A stretch of 64,000 nt of DNA, taken from assembly GCA_048465415.1 (NCBI GenBank), contig DBFWLO010000026.1:1-64000 (forward strand), given 5' to 3'. The position numbers were made by a program, and so were the translations under genes. The notes beneath the pieces were generated by a model, which was not told the DNA's origin, did not search any database, and saw only the letters and a program-made list of their open reading frames with translations. This DNA is from Scatosoma sp048465415 (GTDB lineage Bacteria; Bacillota; Clostridia; Christensenellales; Borkfalkiaceae). Shown in pieces: positions 35,475-44,119 of the stretch; position 1 is the first letter of the stretch, and each line of letters starts with the position of its first letter.

Positions 35475-36110
35475 ATGAACGATCAGAAACGAGGCAAATT
35501 CATCACCTTCGAGGGCTGCGACGGCTGCGGCAAAAGCACGCAGTTAAAATTATTAAGCGCTTATCTTACACGGCGGGGAATCCCGCATATTTTCACGCGC
35601 GAGCCGGGCGGGGGGAAGATTTCGGAAGAGATCAGAAAGATCATACTCGACGGCCGCAACACGGAAATGACGGACGAGTGCGAGGCGCTGCTGTATGCGG
35701 CGGCGCGGGTGCAGCACCTGCACGACCGCGTGGAACCGGCTTTAAAGGAGGGCAGGCTCGTCGTCTGCGACAGGTATGTGGATTCTTCGCTCGCCTATCA
35801 GGCGGGCGCGCGCGGGCTCGGCTATGAATTTGTGGAGAGCGTCAACGCCTACGCGATCAAGGAGTATCTGCCCGATACGACCGTTTTCATCGACTTAACG
35901 CCGGAAGAAGCGTTCCGGCGCAAGCACGGCGCGGACGAAAACGACCGTATGGAGCAGGCGGGCCTCGCCTTCCATAAAAAAGTTTACGAAGCCTACCGCT
36001 TTTTGGCGGCAAAGTACCCCGGCCGGATCGCGACGGTGGACGGCCGCGACACGCCGGAAGGGATCTTCGCGCAAATTCTCGCCGTACTCAACGAGCGCGG
36101 CTGTCTCTGA
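35475..36110 (+). CDS. tmk: Thymidylate kinase
   Basis: Phosphorylates dTMP to dTDP. The 211-residue P-loop kinase has FEGCDGCGKSTQ (about residues 12-23), the DR(Y/H) motif in VVCDRYVDSSLAYQ near 95, and a LID region RRKHGADENDRME without extra basic residues. It starts 10 bases after the decarboxylase-like gene and belongs to the same transcript. Order and length fit the Firmicutes yaaO-tmk-holB-yaaT cluster. Confidence 0.96.
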   Translation: MNDQKRGKFITFEGCDGCGKSTQLKLLSAYLTRRGIPHIFTREPGGGKISEEIRKIILDGRNTEMTDECEALLYAAARVQHLHDRVEPALKEGRLVVCDRYVDSSLAYQAGARGLGYEFVESVNAYAIKEYLPDTTVFIDLTPEEAFRRKHGADENDRMEQAGLAFHKKVYEAYRFLAAKYPGRIATVDGRDTPEGIFAQILAVLNERGCL

Positions 36111-36173
36111 TTTCCGGCTGTCCGTCCGCCGCCCCTCGCTTCGCCGCGCGATAAATAAATTTCGTTTCACCCC

Positions 36174-36202
36174 TTGCGTTTTTTATTTCTTTATGATATA
36201 AT
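36174..36202 (+). promoter_or_regulatory. holB promoter
   Basis: TTGCGT (36174-36179), a 17-base spacer and TATAAT (36197-36202); the leader before holB is about 130 bases. Confidence 0.8.
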
Positions 36203-36340
36203 ATACTTGAAAACGCATCATAACGGCCGGAAAACTTTGGTTTCATGCCGAAAAAGCGTAAAAACAAACAAAAATCGTTATTTTGTTCGGTGGAAAAATT
36301 TTCCGGGGAATTTCGGAAGAACCGTAAAGGGAGGCGCCGT

Positions 36341-37354
36341 ATGCGTCAATTACTGCGATCCACCCGCGCCTACTCGCTCTTAAAGACGGAGAGCGCGGAA
36401 AACAGACTCAACCACGCTTACCTGCTCGTGTTCGACGACGCGAGAAATTTGCGTACGGCGCTGAAAGAGTTTGCAAAAGTATTTTTTGCCGCGCCGGGAA
36501 GCGAAGCGGGCGACAGAGGCCGCGCGGAACGGCTGGATACTTTGATCGAAGAGGAAAATTTCGCGGACTGCATGATTCTCCCCGAAGCGGGGAAAAAATT
36601 TTCCGTGGAGGACGCGGAAAAAATCCTCGAAGAGAGCGCGCTCAAACCGGTGGAGGGGGAGAAAAAGCTCTTCGCGGTCGGCGATTTTGCGGAAGCGACG
36701 ACGCAGGCGCAGAACAAACTTCTCAAACTTTTGGAAGAACCGCCCGAAGGCGTTTATTTCCTTCTCGGCGCGACCGTTTCCTTTCCCGTGCTCCCGACCG
36801 TGCTTTCGCGGACGGTAAAGCTGGAAATCCCCCCCTTTCCGCTGAGGGCGGCGACGGAGTGTTTAAAACGTCTGTACCCCGACGCGGGCGACGTCGGCCT
36901 TTGCGCGGCGGCGGCTGGCGGGGTGGTGGGCGAAGCCCAGAACATCATCGAGGGCGGTTACTATAAAGAGCTCTTTGCCGCGGCTTTCGACCTCGCGGAG
37001 ACCGATCCCTTCCGCCTGCCGGGAACGGTGAAAAAGATCGGCGAGACCAAATACAAAAAGGAGCTCGTCTCCCTTTTGCGGCTTATCTTCCGCGACGCGC
37101 TGATCCTCAAAACGGCGAAAATCAACGGCGTCGGCCAGCCGGGCAAAAACGGCAGAAGCCGCGCCGAAAAATATCTCATGCTCCGCTCGGAAACGGAACG
37201 ACTGAAACGAATCAGCGAATATTATCAGTTGGGCGCGCTTTTGTACGCGCAGGAAGCGCTGTCGGAAGCGGAAAAACAGATCCGCTTCAACGCCGTATTC
37301 CCCCAGTGCCTCGAACTTTGCATAGCGAAGATCATGGAGCAGAATAAGCGGTGA
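36341..37354 (+). CDS. holB: DNA polymerase III delta-prime subunit
   Basis: A clamp-loader subunit. The 337-residue protein has the AAA+ delta-prime pattern: an early RSTRAYSLLKTESAENRLNH segment in place of a functional P-loop, EDAEKILEESALKPVEGEKK, QNKLLKLLEEPPEGVYFLL (sensor-1 region) and TVLSRTVKLEI. The usual SRC motif reads SRT, so the arginine finger is kept. I chose the ATG at 36341, after AAAGGGAGG, over an upstream Lys-rich extension starting at 36245. It lies in the conserved position before ricT. Confidence 0.9.
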   Translation: MRQLLRSTRAYSLLKTESAENRLNHAYLLVFDDARNLRTALKEFAKVFFAAPGSEAGDRGRAERLDTLIEEENFADCMILPEAGKKFSVEDAEKILEESALKPVEGEKKLFAVGDFAEATTQAQNKLLKLLEEPPEGVYFLLGATVSFPVLPTVLSRTVKLEIPPFPLRAATECLKRLYPDAGDVGLCAAAAGGVVGEAQNIIEGGYYKELFAAAFDLAETDPFRLPGTVKKIGETKYKKELVSLLRLIFRDALILKTAKINGVGQPGKNGRSRAEKYLMLRSETERLKRISEYYQLGALLYAQEALSEAEKQIRFNAVFPQCLELCIAKIMEQNKR

Positions 37355-37411
37355 ACGCAGCCCTGCCCCCGCGAAAATTTTTTCAGGGCAATAAATAATC
37401 AAGGAATTTTT

Positions 37412-38281
37412 ATGACGAGAGTAGTTGTTATCAAATTTAAAAACGGCGGCAAGCTGTACTATTTCTCCCCGCGTGCGGGCGAGACGTACGAGCGCAACAC
37501 GCCCGTGATCGTGGAAACCGCGCGCGGTCTCGAATTCGCGTGGGTGGCGTATCCGGAACGGGAAGTGGAGGATTCGGAAGTGGTGCAGCCCCTGAAACCG
37601 ATCATACGCATCGCCACGGAGCGCGACCAGGAATTTTACGAAGCCTGCGAGGCGAAAAAGCCGCAGGCGATGCAAATCTGCAAGGATAAGATCCAAAAAC
37701 ACGGACTCGATATGAAACTTATCGACTGCGAATACACCTTCGACGGCACGAAGATCGTCTTTTACTTCACTTCCGCCGGCCGGGTGGACTTCCGCGAGCT
37801 TGTCAAGGACCTCGCCTCCGTCTTTCATATCCGTATCGAACTGAGACAGGTGGGCACGCGCGACGAGACGAAATATCTCGGCGGCATCGCGCCCTGCGGC
37901 CGCGTCTGCTGCTGCGCGGGCAATATGCCCGAATTTAAGAAAGTGAGCATCAAAATGGCCAAAACGCAGGGCCTGTCCCTCAATCCGGGCAAGATCAGCG
38001 GCCTTTGCGGCCGGCTCATGTGCTGTCTGAGCTACGAGAGCGAATATTATGCCGACGCGTATAAAAAGGTGCCTAAGGTGGGCTCGGAAGTGGGCACGCC
38101 CGAAGGCAAGGGCACCGTCGTCTCCGTCAATATGCTCAAAATGCTCGTGAAAGTCAAGATCGACGACAAGAACGGCGGCCTCATTTTCAAAGACTTCCCC
38201 GCCGACTCCCTTCGCTTCCGCAAGAGCGGACAAAACGAACGGGAGGAAGAAGAGTCTTCCGAAGAACTTTCCAAAGACTGA
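37412..38281 (+). CDS. ricT: RicT (YaaT) PSP1-domain protein
   Basis: A member of the RicTAF complex that binds Fe-S clusters and assists RNase Y and sporulation phosphorelay in Bacillus. The 289-residue protein carries the PSP1 domain, with ELRQVGTRDETKYLGGIAPC, then clustered cysteines in GRVCCCAGN and GLCGRLMCCLSYES that match the cluster-binding positions. A short acidic Ser/Glu tail ends the protein. It follows holB by 57 bases, as in Bacillus yaaT. A terminator follows. Confidence 0.95.
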   Translation: MTRVVVIKFKNGGKLYYFSPRAGETYERNTPVIVETARGLEFAWVAYPEREVEDSEVVQPLKPIIRIATERDQEFYEACEAKKPQAMQICKDKIQKHGLDMKLIDCEYTFDGTKIVFYFTSAGRVDFRELVKDLASVFHIRIELRQVGTRDETKYLGGIAPCGRVCCCAGNMPEFKKVSIKMAKTQGLSLNPGKISGLCGRLMCCLSYESEYYADAYKKVPKVGSEVGTPEGKGTVVSVNMLKMLVKVKIDDKNGGLIFKDFPADSLRFRKSGQNEREEEESSEELSKD

Positions 38282-38305
38282 TTTTTTCCGCGCCGCAAAA
38301 AAACG

Positions 38306-38335
38306 GCCGCCGCTTTTTTGAGCGGCGGCTTTCTT
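38306..38335. terminator. Terminator between ricT and the collagen-like gene
   Basis: GCCGCCGCT and AGCGGCGGC pair around a T-rich loop, with TTTCTT on the plus strand and seven A's upstream. It can serve both converging genes. Confidence 0.78.
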
Positions 38336-38345
38336 GATAGGCCTT

Positions 38346-38870
38346 CTAAGCGAGTCGGACCGCGGCGAGCGACGCGCCCTCTCCCTCCGGTATGCGCACG
38401 TCGCCGTCGAAATCGTACAGCTGCAACTCTATCAGATCCCCGGCGCTAAGGGGTGCGATCAAAGTCGCCGATAAAAAGGCGTCGGGTACGCAGGCGGAGC
38501 GCACGGAACCGGGCAAGGGCGATTCGTTTCTCACGATCCGCGTTTTGACCTGCGCGCTCTTTGCCGTCTTTACGTGATAGGTGAGAAAATAGACGCCCGT
38601 TTCGGGAACGGTGAACGCGGTATACTCCGCGTTGGCGGCGAAGCCGCTCTTTACGCCGCCGTCGGGAAGCGGCACCGCCGTGCCCGCCTTCGCCGCCGTC
38701 AGACGGCTCCCGCCCGTATGCAGCGCGTAAAGATGCGTCGAAGTCAGATTCTCCCCCCGTTCGCCTTTTCTTCCCTTCGGACCTCTGGGGCCGGGGATCA
38801 GCTCCACTTTTTCACAGCGGCAGGGGTACCCGTCCGCATCGTAGCCGCCGCATTTGAAATATTCCGCCAT
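38346..38870 (-). CDS. BclA-like protein: short collagen repeat plus C1q/TNF-like domain
   Basis: A 174-residue protein resembling the exosporium protein BclA. After a Cys-containing N-terminus (MAEYFKCGGYDADGYPCRCE) come five collagen-type triplets (GPR-GPK-GRK-GER-GEN, about residues 27-41), then a beta-rich domain of about 130 residues with FTVPETGVYFLTYHVKT, the signature of the BclA/C1q/TNF jelly roll. It should form trimers, probably on the spore or cell surface. There is no signal peptide, normal for exosporium proteins made in the mother cell. The start at 38870 follows GGGAGG; an ATG 54 bases upstream lacks support. Confidence 0.82.
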   Translation of the reverse strand: MAEYFKCGGYDADGYPCRCEKVELIPGPRGPKGRKGERGENLTSTHLYALHTGGSRLTAAKAGTAVPLPDGGVKSGFAANAEYTAFTVPETGVYFLTYHVKTAKSAQVKTRIVRNESPLPGSVRSACVPDAFLSATLIAPLSAGDLIELQLYDFDGDVRIPEGEGASLAAVRLA

Positions 38871-38955
38871 CTTCGCCTCCCGCGGGAACGGGGAGGGGTT
38901 CTTTTCCGCCGTTCTTTGGTTCAATATATGAAAAGGCCTAAAAAAAGGTGCAAAA

Positions 38956-38994
38956 AATCCGAAGTCCGCTCTTTTTAAAGAGTGACTTCGGATT
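38956..38994 (-). terminator. Terminator of the rpmH-jag operon
   Basis: AATCCGAAGT and ACTTCGGATT pair, with an inner CTCTTT/AAAGAG helix. On the minus strand it is followed by a run of T's. It lies just past the jag stop. Confidence 0.8.
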
Positions 38995-39017
38995 CTTTCT
39001 TTGTGCGGATCCGCCGT

Positions 39018-40220
39018 TCATTCCTTATCGTTGTCGTTGTCCTTGCTGTTGCCGAGGAAGGTGCCGAAGAAATCGGAAGAGGGCTTTTTGTAGGAACGGG
39101 TTTTGTTGTACTCCCTCTCGCCGCCGATATTCGTGCCGCCTTCGCCGTTCGGACCCGGACGCCGCTCGCCGCGGTTATATCCGTTATACCCGCCGCGATT
39201 GTCCCGGCTGTCCCGATTGTCGCGATTGTACTCCTTGTTGTACGGCTTTTTGTACCCGTCGCGGCCGTAGTCTTTGTTATACGGCCTGCGCCCTTCGCCG
39301 TCCCTGTTATAGTTACTTTCGCGGTTATAGCCGCCCTCGCGGCCGTAATTCCTGTTGTAGGGCTTGCGATAGCCGCCGCGGTCGTTGTAGCCGCCTCTTT
39401 GCGGGCGTTCCGGCCGGGCGGGGGAGGCGGGGCGGTCGGGATAGCGCACGTTCTCGGGAACGATGACGATATAACGATAGGGTTCTTTGCCCTCGCTTTC
39501 GGTGGTCACCGAAGGGTGATCGGACAACGCGGCGTGGATAATGCGTCTCTCGTAGGGATTCATCGGCTCCAATTTGAGCTTTTTCTCGTAGCGGATCGCC
39601 TTCTCCGCGAGCTTCGCGGCGAGCGCGCGCAAAGTCGCTTCGCGGTTTTCGCGATAGTTCTCGCAGTCGACCACGACTCTCTTATACTGCGCTCTGCCCG
39701 TGTTCGCGACCGCGCCCGCGAGCGTCTGCACGGCGTCGAGCATCGCTCCGCGCTTGCCGATGATCGCGTTCGTGTTCGCCGCCGTGACGTTGATCTCGAT
39801 CTTTTCCGCTTCTTTGACAAGCTCCGTGCAGGCGGTGATCCTCAAAATATCGAAGAGCCCTTCCAAAAATTCCACCGCCCGCTCTCCGTCCGTGCGCCCC
39901 GCCGCGTCGACGTGGATTTCCGCATCTGCCGTCCCCGTTTGTTCCGCGCCCTCGTATTCTTCCTCAGACGCGTTTTTATCAGCGTCCCGAGAGGAATGCG
40001 AGGGGGAGGCGTCATTCGTCTCCAACACCCCTTTAAATGCGTTTAAATCGATTTTAGACGCAATCTCTACGCGAGCCTTGACAAAACCGAATAATTTCTT
40101 CTTTCCTTCTTCGAGAACGCGGACGTCCGCTTCTTCTCTGGTGAGGCCGAGCGCTGCGAGTCCCGCCTCGACGGCCTCTTCCACCGTCTTTCCCGTAAAC
40201 TCCGTGTAATGTTGTTCCAT
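39018..40220 (-). CDS. jag: Jag/KhpB RNA-binding protein with long low-complexity tail
   Basis: The RNA-binding partner encoded beside yidC (also KhpB/EloR). The 400-residue protein has a Jag-N domain (residues 1-52), an acidic linker, a KH domain at about 112-195 (NTNAIIGKRGAMLDAVQTL) and an R3H domain at about 195-260 (LEPMNPYERRIIHAALSDH). Residues 268-400 are an added tail of repeated Tyr-Asn-Arg and Arg-Gly-Gly units (GGYNDRGGYRKPYNRNYGRE is typical). The usual Firmicutes Jag is 200-250 residues. The tail resembles RGG-type RNA-binding disordered regions. It ends the rpmH-rnpA-yidD-yidC-jag operon. Confidence 0.94.
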   Translation of the reverse strand: MEQHYTEFTGKTVEEAVEAGLAALGLTREEADVRVLEEGKKKLFGFVKARVEIASKIDLNAFKGVLETNDASPSHSSRDADKNASEEEYEGAEQTGTADAEIHVDAAGRTDGERAVEFLEGLFDILRITACTELVKEAEKIEINVTAANTNAIIGKRGAMLDAVQTLAGAVANTGRAQYKRVVVDCENYRENREATLRALAAKLAEKAIRYEKKLKLEPMNPYERRIIHAALSDHPSVTTESEGKEPYRYIVIVPENVRYPDRPASPARPERPQRGGYNDRGGYRKPYNRNYGREGGYNRESNYNRDGEGRRPYNKDYGRDGYKKPYNKEYNRDNRDSRDNRGGYNGYNRGERRPGPNGEGGTNIGGEREYNKTRSYKKPSSDFFGTFLGNSKDNDNDKE

Positions 40221-40262
40221 CTTTCACTCCTTTTGACGAATGCGATCTATATTTGCCGGTCG

Positions 40263-41744
40263 TCAGTTCTTTTTCCCGCCTTTTTTATCGTTGGATTTTT
40301 GATCCTTCTTTTTCGCGCGTTCCTTTTCCGGCACGTAGACGCGGCCGGGGAAGCGCTTGTTGTACTGTTCCTGGAGCGCCTTTTCTTCCTTTTTGCTCAT
40401 CACGACGTCGACGACTTTGTTGATGACGAGCGTCATGATCAGGGATAGGATATTGCTCGTGATCATATAGATGGAGAAGGCGGCGCTATACATGAACGAG
40501 AACACGGCGAACATGACCGTCATGATGACGAGCGTCATCTTCTGCGTGGTTTTGCCCTGGCCGTCCACCGAGGAAAACTGCGTCTGTTCCTTCTGCGAGC
40601 GCATGGAGACGAACTGCTGCAATAAAATGGTGCCGATCGAGAGGGCGATGAGGATATAGTATCCGTTGAACGCCTTCTTTTGGGCGGAGAGTTTGCCCGT
40701 GACCGTGTCGTAGCTCGCCGGATCGTAAGCGTTGGTATACTCGCCGATGTTGGCGAACTTGACCTTTTCGCCGTTGACGCGGAAGGTGTCCCTTTGGATA
40801 TTGCTCTTGAATTCGCTGTAACCGAGCACGGGGTGCTTGAACGTGGCGTCCGTCACCCAGATGTTCTTGATCCAGCCGAAGCTCATGCGCTTTTTGACTT
40901 CCGTGTTATACGTCTCCACGACGTTGTCCTGCGCTTTGGAAATGAAATAATTGCGGCAGGCGTATTCGAGGGAGAGGGAATTTGCGGGATTTTCCTCGTC
41001 CTTCCCCGCCTCGACGAGCGCGTCGATCTCCTCTGGAAACGCCGCGTACGTCTTTTCGACGTCCACGTAGTAGTTTTTCAGGGAGTTTTTGATATAGGCG
41101 TAGTCGTTTTCTTGATAATTGTCGTTGTAGACGAGGGTATAGTAAATATATTTGGCCTGTCCGTCCGCGCCCGTCCCGTCTTCGTCCTTGACCTTCAAAA
41201 ATTGCTGTTCGTTCCCTTCGCCGTCGGTGAGGGAAAACTTGGAGATGTTTTCTTCCGAGATCTCCGCGCAGTAGGGGGTGATATAAGAATTGTAGGACTT
41301 GACCATCAGCTGATAGTTTTGCAGGTTCGCGTACTGCGAGAAACTGTTGAAAGCGTTGATGGCGAAGATAAAGACGACGAGCGAAATGATCATCGGCAGA
41401 CAGGAGGAAAACATGGAAATGCCGTTTTCCTTATACATTTCCATCATTTTCTGGTTATACATCTGTTTGTCGTTGGCGTACTGCTTTTGCAGCTTTTCGA
41501 GCTTTTCCTTGTTCTCCTTCATCTTGATGTTCTGCTTTCTCATCGACACTCGCTGATAGATGTCGAAGGGCAGAACGATGACTTTGAGCAGCACGGAAAA
41601 GACGATGATGCCGACGCCGACGATGCCGATGCCCTCGATGAGGATACGAATGAGATTCGCCAGCCAGTTGAGGGAGATGTCGTACGTGTCCCCCAAAAAG
41701 GTGATGACGGGATCGGCCGCGGCTAATAAATTAAAAATTCCCAT
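40263..41744 (-). CDS. yidC: Membrane protein insertase YidC/SpoIIIJ with large external loop
   Basis: Inserts proteins into the membrane. From the ATG at 41744 (after GGAGA) the protein is 493 residues, much longer than the usual 250-280 of Gram-positive YidC. It has five core helices: about 30-58, 112-136, 360-380, 403-430 and 433-450. The conserved arginine is in DIYQRVS (Arg65), and a charged cytoplasmic hairpin spans about 65-112. The extra length is an external loop of about 220 residues (140-360) between helices 2 and 3, rich in Tyr, Asn and Glu. The C-terminus is Lys-rich, suitable for ribosome contact. Confidence 0.93.
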   Translation of the reverse strand: MGIFNLLAAADPVITFLGDTYDISLNWLANLIRILIEGIGIVGVGIIVFSVLLKVIVLPFDIYQRVSMRKQNIKMKENKEKLEKLQKQYANDKQMYNQKMMEMYKENGISMFSSCLPMIISLVVFIFAINAFNSFSQYANLQNYQLMVKSYNSYITPYCAEISEENISKFSLTDGEGNEQQFLKVKDEDGTGADGQAKYIYYTLVYNDNYQENDYAYIKNSLKNYYVDVEKTYAAFPEEIDALVEAGKDEENPANSLSLEYACRNYFISKAQDNVVETYNTEVKKRMSFGWIKNIWVTDATFKHPVLGYSEFKSNIQRDTFRVNGEKVKFANIGEYTNAYDPASYDTVTGKLSAQKKAFNGYYILIALSIGTILLQQFVSMRSQKEQTQFSSVDGQGKTTQKMTLVIMTVMFAVFSFMYSAAFSIYMITSNILSLIMTLVINKVVDVVMSKKEEKALQEQYNKRFPGRVYVPEKERAKKKDQKSNDKKGGKKN

Positions 41745-41840
41745 ATAGTCTCCGACCGGCTCCGCTCCCGCCGCGCAAAAGGTTTTTCGCCCCCGCGCCC
41801 GGAACAAAGCCGCGTCTTTCAAAATTGAATTGATTTTCGC

Positions 41841-42137
41841 TTACAGCACCCAGCGCTTTTTGAAATATCGTTCGGGCGCCGGATCGTATCCCCCTTTGGA
41901 AAAGGGATTGCACCGCAGGATCCGCCACGCGCCCAGAAGAATCCCCACAATCGCGCCGTGATTGTTGATACATTCGAGCGTGTACTGGGAACAGGTGGGA
42001 CGATAGAGGCAGGTGTGCCTGGACAAATGCCGCTGATAGAAGAGAATGAGCCGCATAGAGAGCATCTTCAAATAGGGCTTGAAAACCCTCTTTCTCAGAT
42101 ACTTCGCGTTCGCCCGCAAAAGGGAGGCGAAGGGCAC
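41841..42137 (-). CDS. yidD: Membrane protein insertion efficiency factor YidD
   Basis: A small amphipathic protein that aids YidC. The core RLILFYQRHLSRHTCLYRPT, then CSQYTLECI and RILRCNPFSKGGYDP, is diagnostic, with three conserved cysteines. The start is uncertain. I chose a GTG at 42137 because AGGAAGGA lies about 12 bases upstream, inside the end of rnpA, giving 98 residues. An ATG at 42167 has no ribosome-binding site, and a later ATG near 42065 would give the more usual 74-residue form. It is co-transcribed with rnpA and yidC. Confidence 0.9.
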   Translation of the reverse strand: MPFASLLRANAKYLRKRVFKPYLKMLSMRLILFYQRHLSRHTCLYRPTCSQYTLECINNHGAIVGILLGAWRILRCNPFSKGGYDPAPERYFKKRWVL

Positions 42138-42139
42138 GC

Positions 42140-42457
42140 TTACAGTTTTTCCTTCCTGATCATACATTTTAAATGTTTTTTAAAGGTATCGAGAGCGTAC
42201 TCGCTCTGTACTTTGGGCAAAAGCACCAGAGAATAATTCCGGCTCATCTCGCCCTGCACGGCGCGGAACGCCTCCCGAAGCAGCCGCTTGACGCGGTTTC
42301 TCCGCACGCTTTTGCCGTGGCGTTTGCCCACGGAAACGCCCATGCGCATCTTGTCGGCGGGCGCGTAAAGCAGCGTCAGGGAAGGGGAATAGGCCCGTTT
42401 GCCCTTTGCAAAGAGCTTCTGAAAGTCCGATTGTTTTTTCAGTCTTAAATATTTCAT
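42140..42457 (-). CDS. rnpA: Ribonuclease P protein component
   Basis: The protein subunit of RNase P, which matures tRNA 5' ends. The 105-residue basic protein shows the conserved MGVSVGKRHGKSVRRNRVKR segment (RNR box) near the middle. I chose the ATG at 42457, which gives the typical N-terminus MKYLRLKKQSDFQKLFAKGK; a longer frame from 42532 is atypical. It follows rpmH with a strong hairpin between them. The RNA component is not in the window. Confidence 0.95.
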   Translation of the reverse strand: MKYLRLKKQSDFQKLFAKGKRAYSPSLTLLYAPADKMRMGVSVGKRHGKSVRRNRVKRLLREAFRAVQGEMSRNYSLVLLPKVQSEYALDTFKKHLKCMIRKEKL

Positions 42458-42523
42458 ACTTTTTCCCGATCGGATCGCCGCACTCTTTCGCCGCACGCCT
42501 TCAAAAGCTCCTCCATAACGAAT

Positions 42524-42555
42524 AAGCCGCATTTACAGGACCTGTACTGCGGCTT
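42524..42555 (-). other. Hairpin between rpmH and rnpA
   Basis: AAGCCGCA and TGCGGCTT pair, with an inner ACAGG/CCTGT helix. There is no long T-run. It may act as a partial terminator or processing site that keeps rpmH mRNA more abundant than rnpA. Confidence 0.6.
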
Positions 42556-42575
42556 TACCCGTCGGGGCGCTCACC

Positions 42576-42710
42576 TTATTTGGAAAGATTTTTTCTGCCC
42601 TTGTCTCTTCTTCTTTTGAGGACGTTCCTTCCCGCTTTGGAAGCCATTCTCTTTCTGAATCCGTGCACTTTGCTTCTCTGTCTTTTCTTGGGCTGATACG
42701 TTCTTTTCAT
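42576..42710 (-). CDS. rpmH: 50S ribosomal protein L34
   Basis: The 44-residue, very basic protein is read from the sequence at 42710: it begins MKRTYQPKKRQRSKVHGFRK and ends KGRKNLSK, matching bacterial L34 throughout. A strong promoter lies at 42803-42832, just past the dnaN stop, giving a leader of about 85 bases. It is the first gene of the rpmH-rnpA-yidD-yidC-jag operon and, as in most bacteria, sits next to the replication origin. Confidence 0.97.
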   Translation of the reverse strand: MKRTYQPKKRQRSKVHGFRKRMASKAGRNVLKRRRDKGRKNLSK

Positions 42711-42802
42711 TTCCGTTTTTCTCCTATTTTATAAGTTTTTGTTGTCTGTTGGAGGGAGAGCTCTTTCCGCGCGAAGCCCTTCGCCGGGGAAACTCTCTTT
42801 TT

Positions 42803-42832
42803 ATTATACCTCAATTTCGATCTTCCCGTCAA
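42803..42832 (-). promoter_or_regulatory. rpmH operon promoter
   Basis: TTGACG (42827-42832), an 18-base spacer and TATAAT (42803-42808) on the minus strand, between dnaN and rpmH. Confidence 0.82.
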
Positions 42833-42836
42833 GCGA

Positions 42837-43937
42837 TTATGCGGTGGTTCTTACGGGCAAAATCAAATATGCGCTCTCTTTATTCTCTTTATTTTCGAGC
42901 GTGAAGGGGGCGATGGGGGTGTTGAAGGAGAGCTTGACCGTCTCTTCGTCGAGGACTTTGAGCGCGTCGAGCATGAATTTGCCGTTCATGGCGATTTTCA
43001 GTTCCTTGCCCGTCATCTCCGCCTTCACGCATTCGGAGACGTTGCCGATCTCGGAATTGGCGGTGATGAGGATCGTCCCGCCCTTGATGTCGAAGAGGAG
43101 GAGATTGTTCTTGTCGCCGCGGATCATCACCGACGCGCGTTCCACGCTCTCGATGAGCTCGGCGCGCGAAACGTACAGTTCCGTCGAGAACGTCGGCGGG
43201 AAAATATTGTTTTTATTGACGAATTCCCCCGTATACAGCCGGGAGGTGAGCACCGTGTCGTCCACCGCCACGGAGAGCATGTTCTTCGCGACGTAGATTT
43301 TGAGCAGCTTGTCCCCGCCTTCGAGCATTCTCGAAATTTCCGTGAGCGTGCGCGCCGGACAGACGATTTTCAGTTTCCCCGTCGCGCCCGCGGCCGCGCA
43401 TTCGGAAACCGCCATGCGGTAGCCGTCGAGCGCCGTCGCGTACAGCCGTCCGCCGTCCGTCTCCAACAGGCACCCCTTCAAAATGGGACGGCTCTCGTCC
43501 GTCGCGCAGCAAAACACCGTCTTCGAGATGAGATTTTTAAGATCCGATTCCCTGATCTCGAAATATTCCTCCCCCGCGTCCGTCCTGACGGCGGGGAAAT
43601 CGGAGGCGGACAGCACCTGCAAAAAAGACTCGGAATCCTCGTACCGGATTTCCAGCCCCTTGTCCCCCGTGCCGATCACCACGTTCATACCGGCGACTTT
43701 GCCCATGAAATCGGAGAAAAATCTGCCGTTGACGCAAATTTCCCCCTCTTCGAGCACGTCCGCTTTGATCTTTTTTTCGATGGATATCTCCCCGTCGAAG
43801 GCAAGCAGCGTCAGAACGTCGTTGTGAGCGCTGATTTTGATACATTCGAGCACGGGAGTAATCGTCTTCGTCGAGCACGCCTTGCTCACCGTCACCGCCG
43901 CGTCGGAAAGAATCAACCCGTCGCATACAAATTTCAT
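42837..43937 (-). CDS. dnaN: DNA polymerase III beta subunit (sliding clamp)
   Basis: The ring-shaped replication clamp. The 366-residue protein has the three repeated clamp domains: MKFVCDGLILSDAAVTVSKA at the start, the middle domain with PILKGCLLETDGGRLYATAL, and the C-terminal partner-binding end VKLSFNTPIAPFTLEN and YLILPVR. I chose the ATG at 43937, 11 bases after AAGGAG; a GTG at 43949 is too close to that site. dnaA, normally just upstream, is absent; the origin region takes its place. Confidence 0.97.
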   Translation of the reverse strand: MKFVCDGLILSDAAVTVSKACSTKTITPVLECIKISAHNDVLTLLAFDGEISIEKKIKADVLEEGEICVNGRFFSDFMGKVAGMNVVIGTGDKGLEIRYEDSESFLQVLSASDFPAVRTDAGEEYFEIRESDLKNLISKTVFCCATDESRPILKGCLLETDGGRLYATALDGYRMAVSECAAAGATGKLKIVCPARTLTEISRMLEGGDKLLKIYVAKNMLSVAVDDTVLTSRLYTGEFVNKNNIFPPTFSTELYVSRAELIESVERASVMIRGDKNNLLLFDIKGGTILITANSEIGNVSECVKAEMTGKELKIAMNGKFMLDALKVLDEETVKLSFNTPIAPFTLENKENKESAYLILPVRTTA

Positions 43938-44000
43938 ATTTTTTTCCACTCCTTTTGTCAGTAGACAAACAATTTTTCGGCCTCTTTTCGATTCGGAATC

Positions 44001-44029
44001 ATTTTACCATATCCGTCGCTTTTTTGCAA
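44001..44029 (-). promoter_or_regulatory. dnaN promoter
   Basis: TTGCAA (44024-44029), a 17-base spacer and TAAAAT (44001-44006) on the minus strand. Confidence 0.7.
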
Positions 44030-44119
44030 GTAAAAATCTCCCTTTTTTCAGAGCTCTTCTTTTTCCTTTTCCCCTTCCCGGCCGCCGCGTTCCTCCCGTT
44101 CCCGTTGATATTTTAGTTA

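Noticed and set aside
36245..36340. Lys-rich N-terminal extension of holB
   Set aside because: The ATG at 36341 has a strong ribosome-binding site and gives the normal family start; the extension is atypical.
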